Shown: piece after piece, positions 1 to 11,200 of the stretch | Layout: each line of letters begins with the position of its first letter | How positions within the stretch are numbered: position 1 is the first letter of the stretch | From: Phoronis australis | Lineage: Eukaryota; Phoronida; Phoronidae | NCBI GenBank assembly: GCA_002633005.1 | Contig: NMRA01000287.1 | Span: 147,333-192,956 of the forward strand | Direction: 5' to 3' | DNA length: 45,624 bases | Made by a program: the position numbers and the translations under genes | Notes under the pieces: model-generated | The model's database searches: none | Seen by the model: only the letters and a program-made list of their open reading frames with translations | Told to the model about the DNA's origin: nothing

Positions 1-2
1 CT

Positions 3-131
3 GTTTTGGCTGACAAGGTGTTAACAGAGAATGAAGAGAAACTGAAAAGAAAAAGAAGGACAGCAGAGATAAGTGATGTTAAGAACAACAAGAGCAAAAA
101 GTCAAATAAAGAGGTCACAAATACAAAATAA
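3..131 (+). CDS. C-terminal exon of an unidentified Lys/Arg-rich protein (partial)
   Basis: An open frame of 42 codons enters from the left window edge (codons in frame from position 3) and ends at TAA 129-131. The peptide starts VLADKVLTENEEKLKRKRR and then has further Lys clusters (NNKSKKSNKE), so it is very basic, low in complexity and free of hydrophobic segments. Such tails are common in nuclear or nucleolar proteins and can act as nuclear localisation signals; that role is inferred. AATAAA at 147-152, 15 bp after the stop, fits a poly(A) signal and supports this being a genuine 3' end. The rest of the gene, including any domain that would identify it, lies outside the window. It could still be a chance frame. 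Confidence 0.5.
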   Translation, partial: VLADKVLTENEEKLKRKRRTAEISDVKNNKSKKSNKEVTNTK

Positions 132-146
132 GTAAGGTCTGCCTGG

Positions 147-152
147 AATAAA
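147..152 (+). terminator. Poly(A) signal AATAAA
   Basis: A canonical AATAAA hexamer lies 15 bp downstream of the stop codon of the partial Lys-rich frame. It is the expected cleavage/polyadenylation signal for that transcript. Confidence 0.45.
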
Positions 153-387
153 ACAATTGTGATTTATTTTCCAGAACTGAAATTCTAAATCAATTTTAAT
201 CGATTTAAAAATCGATATCATACCAGTAAAACAGTTTGTGGTTGAAGTAGAGTTGCTGTAAACCACTTTCCACTATTTTCTTGGCCTTTTTCTGTGTGGT
301 TTTCTGTTCTTTCAAAAGGCGGCAGCACATGACGACCATAGGTGTCATTATAAAATGGCTGCCGAAAACCAATGCACAGTTGAACAA

Positions 388-1672
388 CTCGGCTTAAGTA
401 AAAGAAAACGTTTGAATCAACGAATACTATATATTTGGGAGAGTTAAATCAAGTCCTATTCGGATCATAACTTTGAAGTGGAATAATTGGGTGAGTAAGA
501 CAACAAGCCGGTTTTATGCTTAGGCGGACGACTATAGGGTTTCGGAGTGTATAGCCAGCCAGCTAGCTGTATGAAGACTGTCGTCAAAATACAGCTAGGT
601 CGGTCCCACTGTGTGTAGGCCTATTTCTTCTGTAGACCCCGAAATTGCACACAGCCTGGGTAGTTCTGCTCGTCACCGCGTGGTGAAACTTGTATCAACA
701 TGTAAAGCTAAAAACCGGATGGTGTGCATGCAAAATTTGGGAGTCAACCGACACTCACCTTGCCCGTTAGAGCCGTTTAAGTGAAAAACAATGCAATAAA
801 CTTCATTTTCTTGCGTAACTCTCTGCCTTTTCTAACAATGAAAAGTATTTCGTCGTTTTGAAAACAGTACGCTTGTGTCACGCGCTCGCGCTATCTCTCA
901 GGAGACAATGATAGCTTGGAAGCAACAAAATTAGAACTTCTGAAATTTGATTTTTCGGTACCAAAATCCTATAAACTTATAATGAAGTGAAACCAGTTCT
1001 GATAATTTGTTGTGACGTGTACGCAAGCTCGTGAAAGAACAACAGTTGATAGAAGAATCGGCGAAAAAAGAAACTGGCCAATAGGTGACGCAATATTTCA
1101 CGGCTCCACAACTTTAGCAGCAGAATAACATTAGAACGCCATTTTTGCCAACACCGTTGAATAATTTAGTTTACTCAAGGAAGACTAGTTTTTAATGACA
1201 CCAATTTTGTGTCAGATTTTATCTTGCCACTTTTTTACCCACATCAGCTTAAAGCTGTATATTTATATACAGCTTTGTACCAAGGCTATGACTACTATAG
1301 TCGATGTCGCGTGCTAATCTACACTGTGCGCTGGAAGATTTTACTCTAATTGTGCTAGCTATTTTTCAACACTGGTTGAACTATCTACAACAGTATCGTA
1401 TCAACGTCGGGTTAACTTTTTGAATGATCGCGACACATTGGCTTTATATTATAAGTTTGGAGTCTTAGAGATAGTTGTAGTCTTTCTAATTGTTCCTGCT
1501 TAAGTTAAATATATACTCTGGCAATCTACTGCTTTCCCCTGAACAGTTCTTCATTCCATCAACAAGATTGAATTCTGAATGCCATTACAGTAAACGTGCC
1601 TTTGGCCTTGGGTTAAACGGGGAAATGTACATAACAGAGGGTTATGCCTCGCTCAGAGGTTACAGCTAACAC
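388..1672. other. Intergenic DNA, no gene recognised
   Basis: No coding exon could be supported on either strand. The stretch 500-1150 has more CpG than its surroundings (for example the CGCGCTCGCGCT block near 881-892) and could contain a promoter or 5' untranslated exon of the + strand gene downstream, but no core promoter could be fixed. A near-perfect 26-bp inverted repeat sits at 1251-1276. Confidence 0.4.
1251..1276. repeat. 26-bp inverted repeat (palindrome)
   Basis: AAAGCTGTATAT and its reverse complement face each other; only the central base pair fails to match. The 12-13-bp arms could form a cruciform, or an RNA hairpin if transcribed. No neighbouring gene explains it. Confidence 0.6.
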
Positions 1673-2592
1673 CAGTGGCGGAACTAGGATATCACAAGGG
1701 GGGCCCAACATTTGGTCTGTAAACATTTGCTCAAAACATGATTGTAGATGCGCATAGCACCGAATGGGGGGAGGTCGGGAGGGTGGTTTGTCCCGAAGTG
1801 TTATCCAAGAAAAAAAAGCAAAAAAAGAACGGAGAAAGTATCAAACAGGAAAAACTGCAAGCAACCACAGACTCGAACTCACGAACTGGCGGATAGAGCG
1901 CATGTGCTTTACCATTGCATCACCACGATTTAACTCCTAATTTGATACTAAGAGACCTACTTGTTTATAGTCCACAGCATTTGCGCGCAAAACCTCCTTT
2001 TTGTAATGCTTATTCACATGTTTTATATTTTGTGCGATCAGTTAATAACAAATTTGTTGTATTTAAAATAGTCTTCAATTGCCCAAAAGACCAAATCCGT
2101 TTTTTGTGTTGGCAATAATGACGCGATTGCTTTGGAAATCGTCTTAAGGTTTGACAAAGAGAGAATTATGAGTTTCTGAATGATTCACTAAGGCTTCGAT
2201 TAAAATTGACGTCTTACCAGCAGCTTCTGTTTTTCATCAGCACTCCATTTTCTTTAAAAAATGAAGTAATTTTCTTCATTGTGCAGTAGAGCAGACAATG
2301 TAAATGGAGTCGTAGTGCACAGCGCCACTGCCGGTCGCCTGAGATATCGCGGGAGTGCCTATACTTAGCCATAGTTCTGTTACGATTGCGCCGTGTTCCG
2401 AATTTGACACTTGAAATGGGATCTGAGCCCCCCAACACTAAAACTGCTCACATTTAAATCTTGTTTCACCTGTGTAATTTTAATTACCGGGGTTAATTAA
2501 TAAACTCAACATTTCCCTACGCTCTTGCTGTTTTGTTTTTTGTGGCAGCCAGGGGGGGCGGGCCCCCTGGGCCCCCCCTAAATCCGCCTATG
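1673..2592. mobile_element. Non-autonomous DNA transposon with GC-rich terminal inverted repeats (hAT-like MITE)
   Basis: The left end begins CAGTGGCGGAACTAGG and runs into a G6CCC block. The right end, read on the other strand, begins CATAGGCGGATTTAGG and runs into G7CCC. These matching ends about 920 bp apart look like terminal inverted repeats; CAGTGGCGGAT-type ends are typical of hAT-family elements (known family feature, recalled). Both flanks contain AACAC, possibly part of a target duplication, but the usual 8-bp duplication is not clear. No transposase is present, so the copy is non-autonomous. A tRNA-like segment lies inside. The two short open frames at 1748-2118 are not recognisable proteins. 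Confidence 0.55.
1860..1935 (-). repeat. tRNA-like segment (probable SINE head)
   Basis: On the minus strand the segment contains a box-A-like TGATGCAATGGTAAAGC and, about 40 bp on, a box-B-like GAGTTCGAGTCTG. This is the spacing of an RNA polymerase III internal promoter in a tRNA or a tRNA-derived SINE. The outer ends do not pair into an acceptor stem, so it is not a functional tRNA gene. It lies within the probable MITE. Confidence 0.4.
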
Positions 2593-4899
2593 AACACACA
2601 GGTGATCCCCCATAACCGTCAATGTGAAGCATAATTTGTCAAAAAGCTTCCATCATATTACGGCCCTATGGGATGACTTCTGTCTGTCTAGCTGTGCTGA
2701 TCCAGTTCAGATGGTGGTACTGTCTAACAGGGACAATGAGTCTAAACTGCATGTAATCCAAGGCTGGCATAAAACCATTCTGGCCACGAAGGTCACTTCC
2801 AGAGTGATACAGGCATGATTAATTCAAACCTGGGAAATTTAATTGAAAATTAAAGATCTAGACAGGATAACCAGATCACTGTTAAGCTAACAAAAAATCA
2901 CACTAGAAGTGTTCTCCTTTCTTTTTAGGTTGAGAGCATCTTGTTCACTGTCAGTCAGTGCAGATGTTGCAGTTTTGGATCGTTATGGCACCACCTTGTG
3001 TCACTCAACACTAGAAAAAGTAGTGCCACTGTTGTAGGGTGGGGAAGGACTGTGCTTAAGCAGTCCTAATCAATCTTAAATAAGGCATGTGGGCTCTTTA
3101 AAGTTGAAGGTGAGAATTGGTATTTAGTTTAAAGTGACCATGACACTGAGCAGGTATTATTGACAACAACTTGCAAACAGCAATCGAGAAAAAGTCTCCA
3201 AAAGTTTTGGAGACACTCTCAATTTCCTTGTGATAGGAGTTCTACTCATTTTGTTGTTATGGCTTGAGCATTGAACATTGTACAAGGATTTTGCTTTCCA
3301 TTTCTCATTATAACAAGCTGTGTTGGCCTTGACCTTATGGAAATCGCCAATTATTTTTTGTCATTACTTAGAATGGAAACCACACACTTTTGATACTTTT
3401 GATTTTTTTTGACCAACAAGTTTATTTTAATTGACAAAATGAACTTGGACAAAAATTAACGGTTCTACACCTACCACTAGTAAATAATTACTGTGAAGAT
3501 GTCACGTGACCCATACCCAGAATGGCCAAAAGGAGCTGCAAACGGCTGAAATGTTACTGACCTTGTCGTTGCTTTGGGTTCCTTGTGTAAATGCCAGAAA
3601 CTCATTTTTTGGTGAACTTACCAATCTAATAAAAGCATGACCAGTTATTTCGTCCATTTCTTTTCAAATTCCATCCTGTTAACGTAGGGTTTCCCATCTT
3701 TTGTCTGTTTGTTTTCAAATTCCATCCTGTTAACCAAGAGTTTTCCATCTTTCCGTCTGTGATTATGTTATGTTCATAGTAGAATTCAAGCTGAGGTAAT
3801 TGATATTTGATTGGCAATTGTGTTCCAGGCAATTCCACACTATTCGCCAATTCTGCTGAAATAAAACCTATTGAGTAATCATGTATCCATTCAATTTGTG
3901 GTCTAGTCGACTACAGTTTTTCTTTTTAAGTGGTAAAATTTATTGGAACTGAATTCTGCAGTATCTGTGTAATAGAGGGAACAGTGCCTAATTTTGGAGA
4001 CACTGATAAAATATTTCATTGATTATTGTTAAGAGAATGCCATGAGCATGCAGTACTGGAAATTTCTTGTATTTTATTCAAAGATCATGTTTTTTGATGT
4101 TTAACATTCATTAAATTAGTTAAATTCAATTTTAACCACCTTGTTCCCTGAATTTGGTTCCACTCAAAAAGTTTAAACTAATAGATCCGCGGCGGTGTGA
4201 CTGGACTGTGGTGCAATCCATGCATTCTATTTTTCTAAATTTTATTGAAGAGCCTAAATATGGGCATTTTTTCACCAAAGCTTCCGTCTTCGCACATGGT
4301 GACCTGTTCATGAAATTGTAGAATTGTAATGTACAATTTTGGGCATGTTACATATCTACAGGGAGACATTTTGGAAAAGTTTAATCCACAGGCAGACATT
4401 TTGGGCAAATTATCCACAGAGAGAAATGTCTGACCTTCCTTGGTAGGATTGTCTTCACAGATCATGTGACAAAGTTTGAAATTAATGGTCTTGTGAACAT
4501 GGTCTGAATCTGTCAATCAGCTGAGTCACTGCTTTGCAGAACACACTAAAATTATGTTGTATGTATTTGGTTCACTTAAGATGTATTTCTAGGTCATGGC
4601 CCTCAGCTTATTGGTATGTTTGCTACAGCAGTTTTTTTAGTGTACCCTGCTTTTAGAAAATATATTGTCTGTATGTCTAGACATTAAACACCTGTTCAAT
4701 ATGTGCTTTTATGACTGGGATGTATATAACCAAGCTTCATTTAATATTCCCATGTGTTACCCTTGACCCTTGGAGGCTAATGCTGTTATTTGATAGGATG
4801 AATAAGCCATGTCATAACTTGTTACATAAGCTATTTTTACACAGGGGACAGTTGTCCCAGTGTAGTTCCAGTTCAATCCCATGCATTTACACTACATAA

Positions 4900-5060
4900 T
4901 ATCGCACTGGATCGGCACGAGTCATTTACAGAAAGACTGTCTGTGCATGCTCGCATAAACAACAACAAACGCCCAAACCATGTGGAATGCCTGCGAATCA
5001 CCTATGTTACTGCGCAAGCGCAAGCCCATTGAAAGATGATCCATTTTTGCCCTTCTCTCT
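4900..5060. promoter_or_regulatory. Possible promoter patch with an NRF1-like site
   Basis: This segment is richer in CpG than its surroundings and contains TGCGCAAGCGCA at 5011-5022, close to the NRF1 consensus TGCGCATGCGCA found in many animal promoters. It lies 3.2 kb upstream of the first coding exon of the cholinesterase-like gene, which needs an upstream 5' untranslated exon. No TATA box or initiator could be assigned, so promoter function is inferred. Confidence 0.2.
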
Positions 5061-5276
5061 TGTGTTTAGACATGTATAGTTGACATTGGAGCAACTGATT
5101 GACTTCAAACTCACTCTACCTCTCAAACTGGTGTCAAAAATTGCCGCCTCAGCGTCAACTTGCTCGTCAACTTGCTCGTATTAAGTTGTGTTTACACACA
5201 GTGACTTCCAGGATCAGCTGTTCCTCCTTAGTTGCTCTGAGACCTCTGTGACCTCTGTCTCCAGTGTGTAAATGCA

Positions 5277-5307
5277 GCTATAGTGTCCTTAATAAGGACA
5301 CTATAGC
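5277..5307. repeat. 31-bp palindrome with perfect 15-bp arms
   Basis: The arm GCTATAGTGTCCTTA is followed, after a single central base, by its exact reverse complement. It can form a cruciform or RNA hairpin. Confidence 0.7.
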
Positions 5308-5649
5308 TTATATAGTTTATAAGTTATAAACTTTAGCTAGGGCCTTGAATGTTTTCAACAGCTTTTGTCCACAGCAGATACATTTCCCAGAGTTCAAATT
5401 GCTTTGCCATATGAGGCCAGGGTTCTCACTCAATGTAGAGCCTGGAAAATGTCCAAAGTTGTTCCCATTGTATGGAAATCTCACGCAATATTTCCTGAAA
5501 AAGATTCTAACTTTTGAAGTCATGTCATATGATCATGGTTCAACTGCTGTGTATCCTTGGCAACACTATTTAATAAGGTGAATTCCATTCTTAGGGTTAC
5601 TTCTGTTTTGTGGAAAAATGTGTTTCCCAGCTGTGTTTGTAACCATATA

Positions 5650-5760
5650 TCAATAAAGCATAAAAATATTTCCAGGTGATCAGTGTAATGGGCCCACATG
5701 CGAGGCCTGTGCACGTCTGATACAACGTGTATCAAACTGCCTGCAATTATTTTATATATT
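5650..5760 (+). repeat. Dispersed repeat, copy 1 (SINE-tail type, with hairpin)
   Basis: This stretch closely matches 18741-18850: both contain an ATAAA-type run, then CAGGTGAT, GCCCACATG, GCCTGTGCACGTCTG, a short hairpin, and ACTGCCTGCAATTATTTT. In the other copy the same module follows a tRNA-like head, so this looks like a 5'-truncated copy of that SINE. The hairpin at 5715-5737 has arms GTCTGATACA and TGTATCAAAC. Confidence 0.6.
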
Positions 5761-6079
5761 ATGTATTATGTGTTTTTATGAAATTTTACAAATAGGTTTC
5801 TTTATGAATGTGATGATGACTCTTTCTCATTTTGAGTTGTTTGACGTAATGTTCGCCATCTAGTGAACACTTTTATTATCATATTTTTGAGTCTGGTTTT
5901 AGTGGCTGCCTCTATTGAATTAATGGACATTGTTATGGTACATGTGTTCCCATTATGGAGAGCGTTGTTGACAACGGTTTTTGGATGGTTTCGACTTATG
6001 TGGGACAACCCCTAGTGGCAGCTGGTTCTCTTAAACTCCTGCCGGTTCTTTTGTGAAATTTGGCGAGTGTATTACTATG

Positions 6080-6250
6080 AATGTCTCGACAGATGATGAC
6101 GACTTATCTGCCTACCATAGTGCCTCCTTGTGGCAATTTTGAAATTTTATTTTTCCCAATGTGTCCTGGAATTCCTTGACAGATTTTTTATGAAATTTAC
6201 CAAATAGGTCTAATAAACTTATTATAGACGAATTTCATGAAAATCTGTAG
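6080..6250 (+). repeat. Dispersed ~150-bp repeat fragment
   Basis: It contains GTGCCTCCTTGTGGCAATTT, then a stretch ending in a TTCCTTGACAGATTTTTTATGAAATTT-type module (given in two parts: TTCCTTGACAGA at the start, ATGAAATTT at the end) and ACCAAATAGGT. The same order of modules occurs on the opposite strand in the tandem array at 29003-30590 and again near 15300, which places it in one dispersed repeat family. Confidence 0.45.
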
Positions 6251-6559
6251 AAACATTTCTATTAAATAGGTCATAACTTCATCCCATTTCTGAATGGATT
6301 GGTCCAGATTCCATGTCACGTAGTAACCATTTTTATTACAACAAGTCTGCTTTTTGGCATTCGCCTAGACTCTATTGGCCAAACAACTGTAAGGATCATT
6401 TGATGAAAATTGACAATTGGTTTTCTGCACATCTGGACTAAACCAGGTAGCCATTGTTTGTCATGGACAAACACAAAGCCCGTATGTTCCTGGTTACGTA
6501 AACCTGATGGGAACATCTGCAAACCTGATGATGTGACTTGTTAAAACTGGTCATGGAGA

Positions 6560-6780
6560 ACAGTGAAAGTGTGTGTTTTGATTGCTGATGAGGATTTTCA
6601 GACAGGTCCAACTGTTGTGTCACCCTCTAGTGGCAATTTGTATTTTTTGCTTATAGCTCAGTCAAGTGACTTGATGGATCTTCATGAAATACGTATGTTT
6701 TTTATTTTTGTGGACAATGCAAATGGATTTTGGGGTCAAATCTGTGGGTAACATTATGGCAATAATATTTTTCGTCTTTG
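6560..6780 (+). repeat. Dispersed ~150-bp repeat fragment
   Basis: The stretch has CACCCTCTAGTGGCAATTT at 6621-6639 followed by a diverged GATCTTCATGAAATACG module. These modules and their order match the dispersed family that is amplified at 29003-30590, though this copy is more decayed. Confidence 0.4.
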
Positions 6781-6837
6781 TGCTTGTCTTGATATCTGTA
6801 TCATGTTCATAGCTTTTAATAAATAAGTTACTATCAT

Positions 6838-6935
6838 GGCAGATAGCACAAGCTCCATCATATGACAGACAGCACAAGCTCCATCATATGACAGACAGCA
6901 CAAACTCCATCATGTGACAGACAGCACAAGCTCTG
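6838..6935 (+). repeat. 26-bp tandem repeat, about 4 copies
   Basis: The unit GACAGACAGCACAAGCTCC plus ATCATAT repeats head to tail with few differences. Confidence 0.75.
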
Positions 6936-8216
6936 TTTCAGACAGAGTTGATGTTTTCATTGTTTTTATGTCCTTTGTCGCCTCCCTGTCCTCCAAAATT
7001 TGTGAAGAATCTTGGTGCAAAGTGGCACCTATGTACCTAATGAGGAAAGCATTGTTGACTAATGTCTTGCACCCCTCCAGGCTACTTAATTTGAGCTACT
7101 AGCATTGCTCCTGTTAGTGGGAATGTTTCAAATATTAATCCTCTCCTGTACCTGAGTTATATGCAATACATGAAGTGGCTATCAATACCCTGCATTGATC
7201 TTTGTTAAATGTTTGGGGTCACCATACAGTTTAATTACTATTCTTTGTGCTGTGTGCAAAAATTCTTATGTCGGAACATTTCTATGAATGATAATAATTG
7301 CATACATTGCTTCTTTGTCTGGTTGGTGCAGAATTTGAAATTTGGACAAGTTGAAATTCTTCTCATGCACCACGGAATCGTTGGTCAGAAGTTTCTTCTC
7401 GGAAAAGTTTAACCTCAATGTTGTGTTAAATGACTCACATTTACAATTAAAACTTCACCAACAAATCAAAAACTTCCTATTGTATCCTCCCACACTGACT
7501 CACACAATAGCAAAAAATTTATAGTTACCTGTATGGGATATAGTATCTTTGACAATAGGGAAATGTTTATCAACTTCACCTAATTGGAGCCATATATTAC
7601 ATTAATTAATGCCCTCTAGGTTGTCTCCACATTGAATACCATAAATCTTTTGCCTGTTATGAACTACTGTGACTTGGTGTGGAAGAGTTCCTCCTTGTGA
7701 GCCAGCTCTGTCTATCATGTAACCTGTGGTCTGATAGTATTGCTGTCTTTGAGTATGCACACAACAGTGCTGTTTATACCTAAAAGAGCCCACTGTTGGG
7801 GGGGGGAGAGTCACTTCTCTGGGGGTTCACTTCTAAAATCTGTGGTGGGTGCTCATCCCTAAGAAGATGTTACTTGACCCTGGTGATATCCCTCTGGTAG
7901 ACCTACTAATGGTTAATTTCTAAAGGTGATGTTAACTAAATAAAAAATAACACTACGGAACAAGGTGGTGGATGGAAGTTAGCAGCAATCTTGGTCTACA
8001 TCACTGGCATGTGTTTTTTCTGCACAAGATTCTTCTGTACGTTACTAACTGAACACAAATATAATAGTTCGTGCATGTCTCTCCAACCTTATTAGCAGAC
8101 ATTCAGAGTACTTCGGTAGTTGTCAACCTCTTGAGTTGTGAAGCATCAGAGAAGTGACATGTACTCACTTACACTCATTCTGTTAATGCTTGTGTCTGCA
8201 GGTAAACAAGTCAGTC

Positions 8217-11200
8217 ATGTCAGAAGATATGCCAGTTACAACTGCCCCACTAGATGGGGCTGGCGAAGGTGATCAAGTGGAACTGAAGACCATTGATGAA
8301 AGCAGCCCTTTAAACCCCGAGTCACGTGAAGCAGACGTGACTGGAGAAGATCTTGAGAAAATTAAAGTGGTGAGCACTTCTTGTATATTATGAAAATTTC
8401 ACAGTCTGCGTTTTTTGCATGATGGAGGAACTGTTTAATTAGTAAGGGTGTTCGTAATTTTCAGTTTTTAATGAACATAGAAACTTGATATTTTATGTGA
8501 GACAATCTTGCTTTAGTGTTATGAACTGAAATTAAAAAAAAATATTCAAACAAACAATATGTATTGTTTGGGAGAAGAGTATTTCCAGATGATATCTAGA
8601 GAAATGATTAACAAATTTCAATTAAACTTGACTTGGAAATGTTTGATGACAATGCACTGGCATTATTTGACATTCTGGCATATTCCACTATTGCGGCATC
8701 ACATAGGGTATGTGATGCACTGTTGGCACATGTCACTGCACCAACGGTGCATCACTTAGGGTATGTGATGCACTGTTGGCACGTGTCACTGCACCAACGG
8801 TGCATCACTTAGGGTATGTGGTGCACTTTTGGCACATGTCACTGTACCAACGGTGCTGTTTGTAATGGAGTGGTTATTTTGGATTTGGACAAGGCTTATT
8901 AGGGCTGTGATAAAATAATCGAAAGAAACTCTGCCTAGTTACAACTTTAACCAAGTGACTGTGTTCAAGGTACACAGTACGCTACTAACCAAGTGACTGT
9001 GTTCAAGGTACACTGTACACTACGAACCAAGTGACTGTGTTCAAGGTACACTGTACACTACTAACCAAGTGACTGTGTTCAAGGTACACAGTACACTACT
9101 AACCAGGTGACTGTGTTCAAGGTACACAGTATGCTACTAACCTAGTGGCTGTGTTCAAGGTACACAGTACACTACTTATAAAACATTTCCACCGTTAATT
9201 GTATCCAAATAATGCTCAGCTGCCCATTGGGAAATGATACAACCATTGTTTTTATTATCCCATTACATTCACTTTGTGTTTTTGCACAATAGATGTCATT
9301 TTATAATGTCTGAAACTCCAACTGTTGCCTGTCTAGCCAAACAAATTCCGCTAAGAAGGTACAGACTCTATTGCCAGAGGTGAACGAGGACCCTGTGATG
9401 TTTATGGTTAATATCTACTTTAAGTCTTTGTCCTTAAAGCTAAGGCAAATACCATGTACATTCCTGGGACTGAGATCAGCCAATATTATGAAGTCTGACA
9501 AGTATACTTGTGATATATTATTGCTAGGGCAAATATGTTTGTTCAAATGATATAGGTGAATCCCCTTTGTTTGATTGACTTGAAATGAACAGACAGCCTG
9601 ACCTGGAAACCTAATTGTGGCAGGCATTCTGTTATTAGAAATCTATGCCATCAAAATCCACGTTTTGGTGAAAACCCTATTTGTCTGTTGATGATGTTTT
9701 TTTTTGAATAACTTGTCATTGTTGTGGATGTTATGGCTGGTCATTGTGCTTTGGATGATTGTTCAATGTGTTCATTTTATGTTAGCGGCCTAGTGAATGT
9801 TTTTTACTTTCTCTTCTTAACCATAGGTGGCACATTTTGAGAAATCATACTTCACACTTTAGATTTGGCTCCATTGTGTGGTGGAGTTGAGACAGATCAA
9901 CGAAGTGAATAATTCTGTTTTCCACTTGGCTCTTTCAAATGAACTGTTTATAACCAGTTTTCTTCCAAACACCCCAGCTGTAATGGGGGATTTAAGTAGG
10001 TAATCTAGGGGTTTAAACCCTCTTCGACAGGTGCGACCCAAATTGATGAGAAAATTCTCAAGTTCATTATTTTCAGATGCTCTTTCAGATCATTTTCTTG
10101 TAGTGATTTTTGTTTCTTGGCAACAAACAGCATTACAGAGAGATTTCAGGCGTGTGTGTTGGTCCACCACATAACTGTTTCATTTTGTTCTCACAGGATG
10201 ATGGTAAAGCACCAGTGGAAGCTGCAGAGACGACCCCTGATGCTGAAGTCAAGCAGCCTAAACGTAAATTTGATTTCTTTGAGAACAAGTGGATTCTCTT
10301 AGGTATCCTCATAGTCCTCCTGTTGGCCATAATCATAATTATTATTGCCATTGTTGTTACGAGGCAACCTCCCTCCAAAGTTACAGTGGAGGTGGGAAAC
10401 GTGACGGAGGCTACAGAGCCTGAGGGGCAACCCAGCGCCATTGCATTTTGTGGTGAAGTGATGGGGCGTCATCAGGATGGTGCTTATGTGTTCACAGTAG
10501 GTATCAACTGTACTCGTTAGTCACTACATTGTCACATTAGCTGGGATATTAGTTGTGTGCTTTGAGCAAGAATTTGTGCAAGACTTCTTTGACTGCTGAT
10601 GTAATGACCTCATGAAATCGTACCAGAAACTATTTAGTGAATTGTGTCCAAATAACAGTCAATCAACACAATGGTGTAGCTCCATGTACTCTCTACTAGG
10701 TAACTGATCCCTCAATCGTAACTTGTTAGTCTTTAGTAACTGTTCTCTAGCACTCTTTAAGCAAGTTTTGCAAAGTATACTTAACTTGCCTTGTCCATTA
10801 AACAGTGCACTCAGGCGATAAGTTAATTGGTGGAAAAGTCTGTGAAGCTATTTGAAGCTAAAGGCAGCAACTATAAATGTTTATAATTCTATTCAATTCA
10901 TTTCTATGGCCTTTGAACCACGTGGAAGGTTGCATTATGTCAACCTTACCTTGAACAGCTGATGATTGAGGTGTACTGTTTGTATTGATTACTCTGTCTA
11001 CTCCTCCAGATGTATCTGCTTCTTGTAGGGCATACCTTATGCAGAGCCACCTATTGGTGATCTCAGATGGAAACCCCCTGTGCCAGTGACCTCTTCTGAC
11101 GACTGCTGGAACGCACCTTTCAATGCAACCCAGGCATCCCCCTTTTGTTATCAGAAAGGTGGAAGGTCACCCCAGTCTGAGGACTGTCTCTATGTGGATG

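Larger units (their letters stand above)
2593..8201. other. Intergenic DNA with short dispersed repeats
   Basis: No coding exon could be supported. Contents seen: a 51-bp tandem duplication (copies near 3661 and 3711), a CpG-containing patch at 4900-5060, a perfect-armed palindrome at 5277-5307, a dispersed hairpin-bearing repeat at about 5650-5760, dispersed 150-bp-type repeat fragments at about 6080-6250 and 6560-6780, and a 26-bp tandem repeat at 6838-6935. The 5' untranslated exon(s) of the cholinesterase-like gene should lie here or further left, because its first coding exon begins at a splice acceptor, but I could not place them. Confidence 0.4.

Noticed and set aside
4235-4516. 93-codon minus-strand open frame
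   Set aside because: It spans short internal direct repeats (GGGAGACATTTTGG-like) and resembles no protein I know.
10133-10441. 102-codon minus-strand open frame
   Set aside because: Antisense shadow of the transmembrane exon of the neurotactin-like gene.
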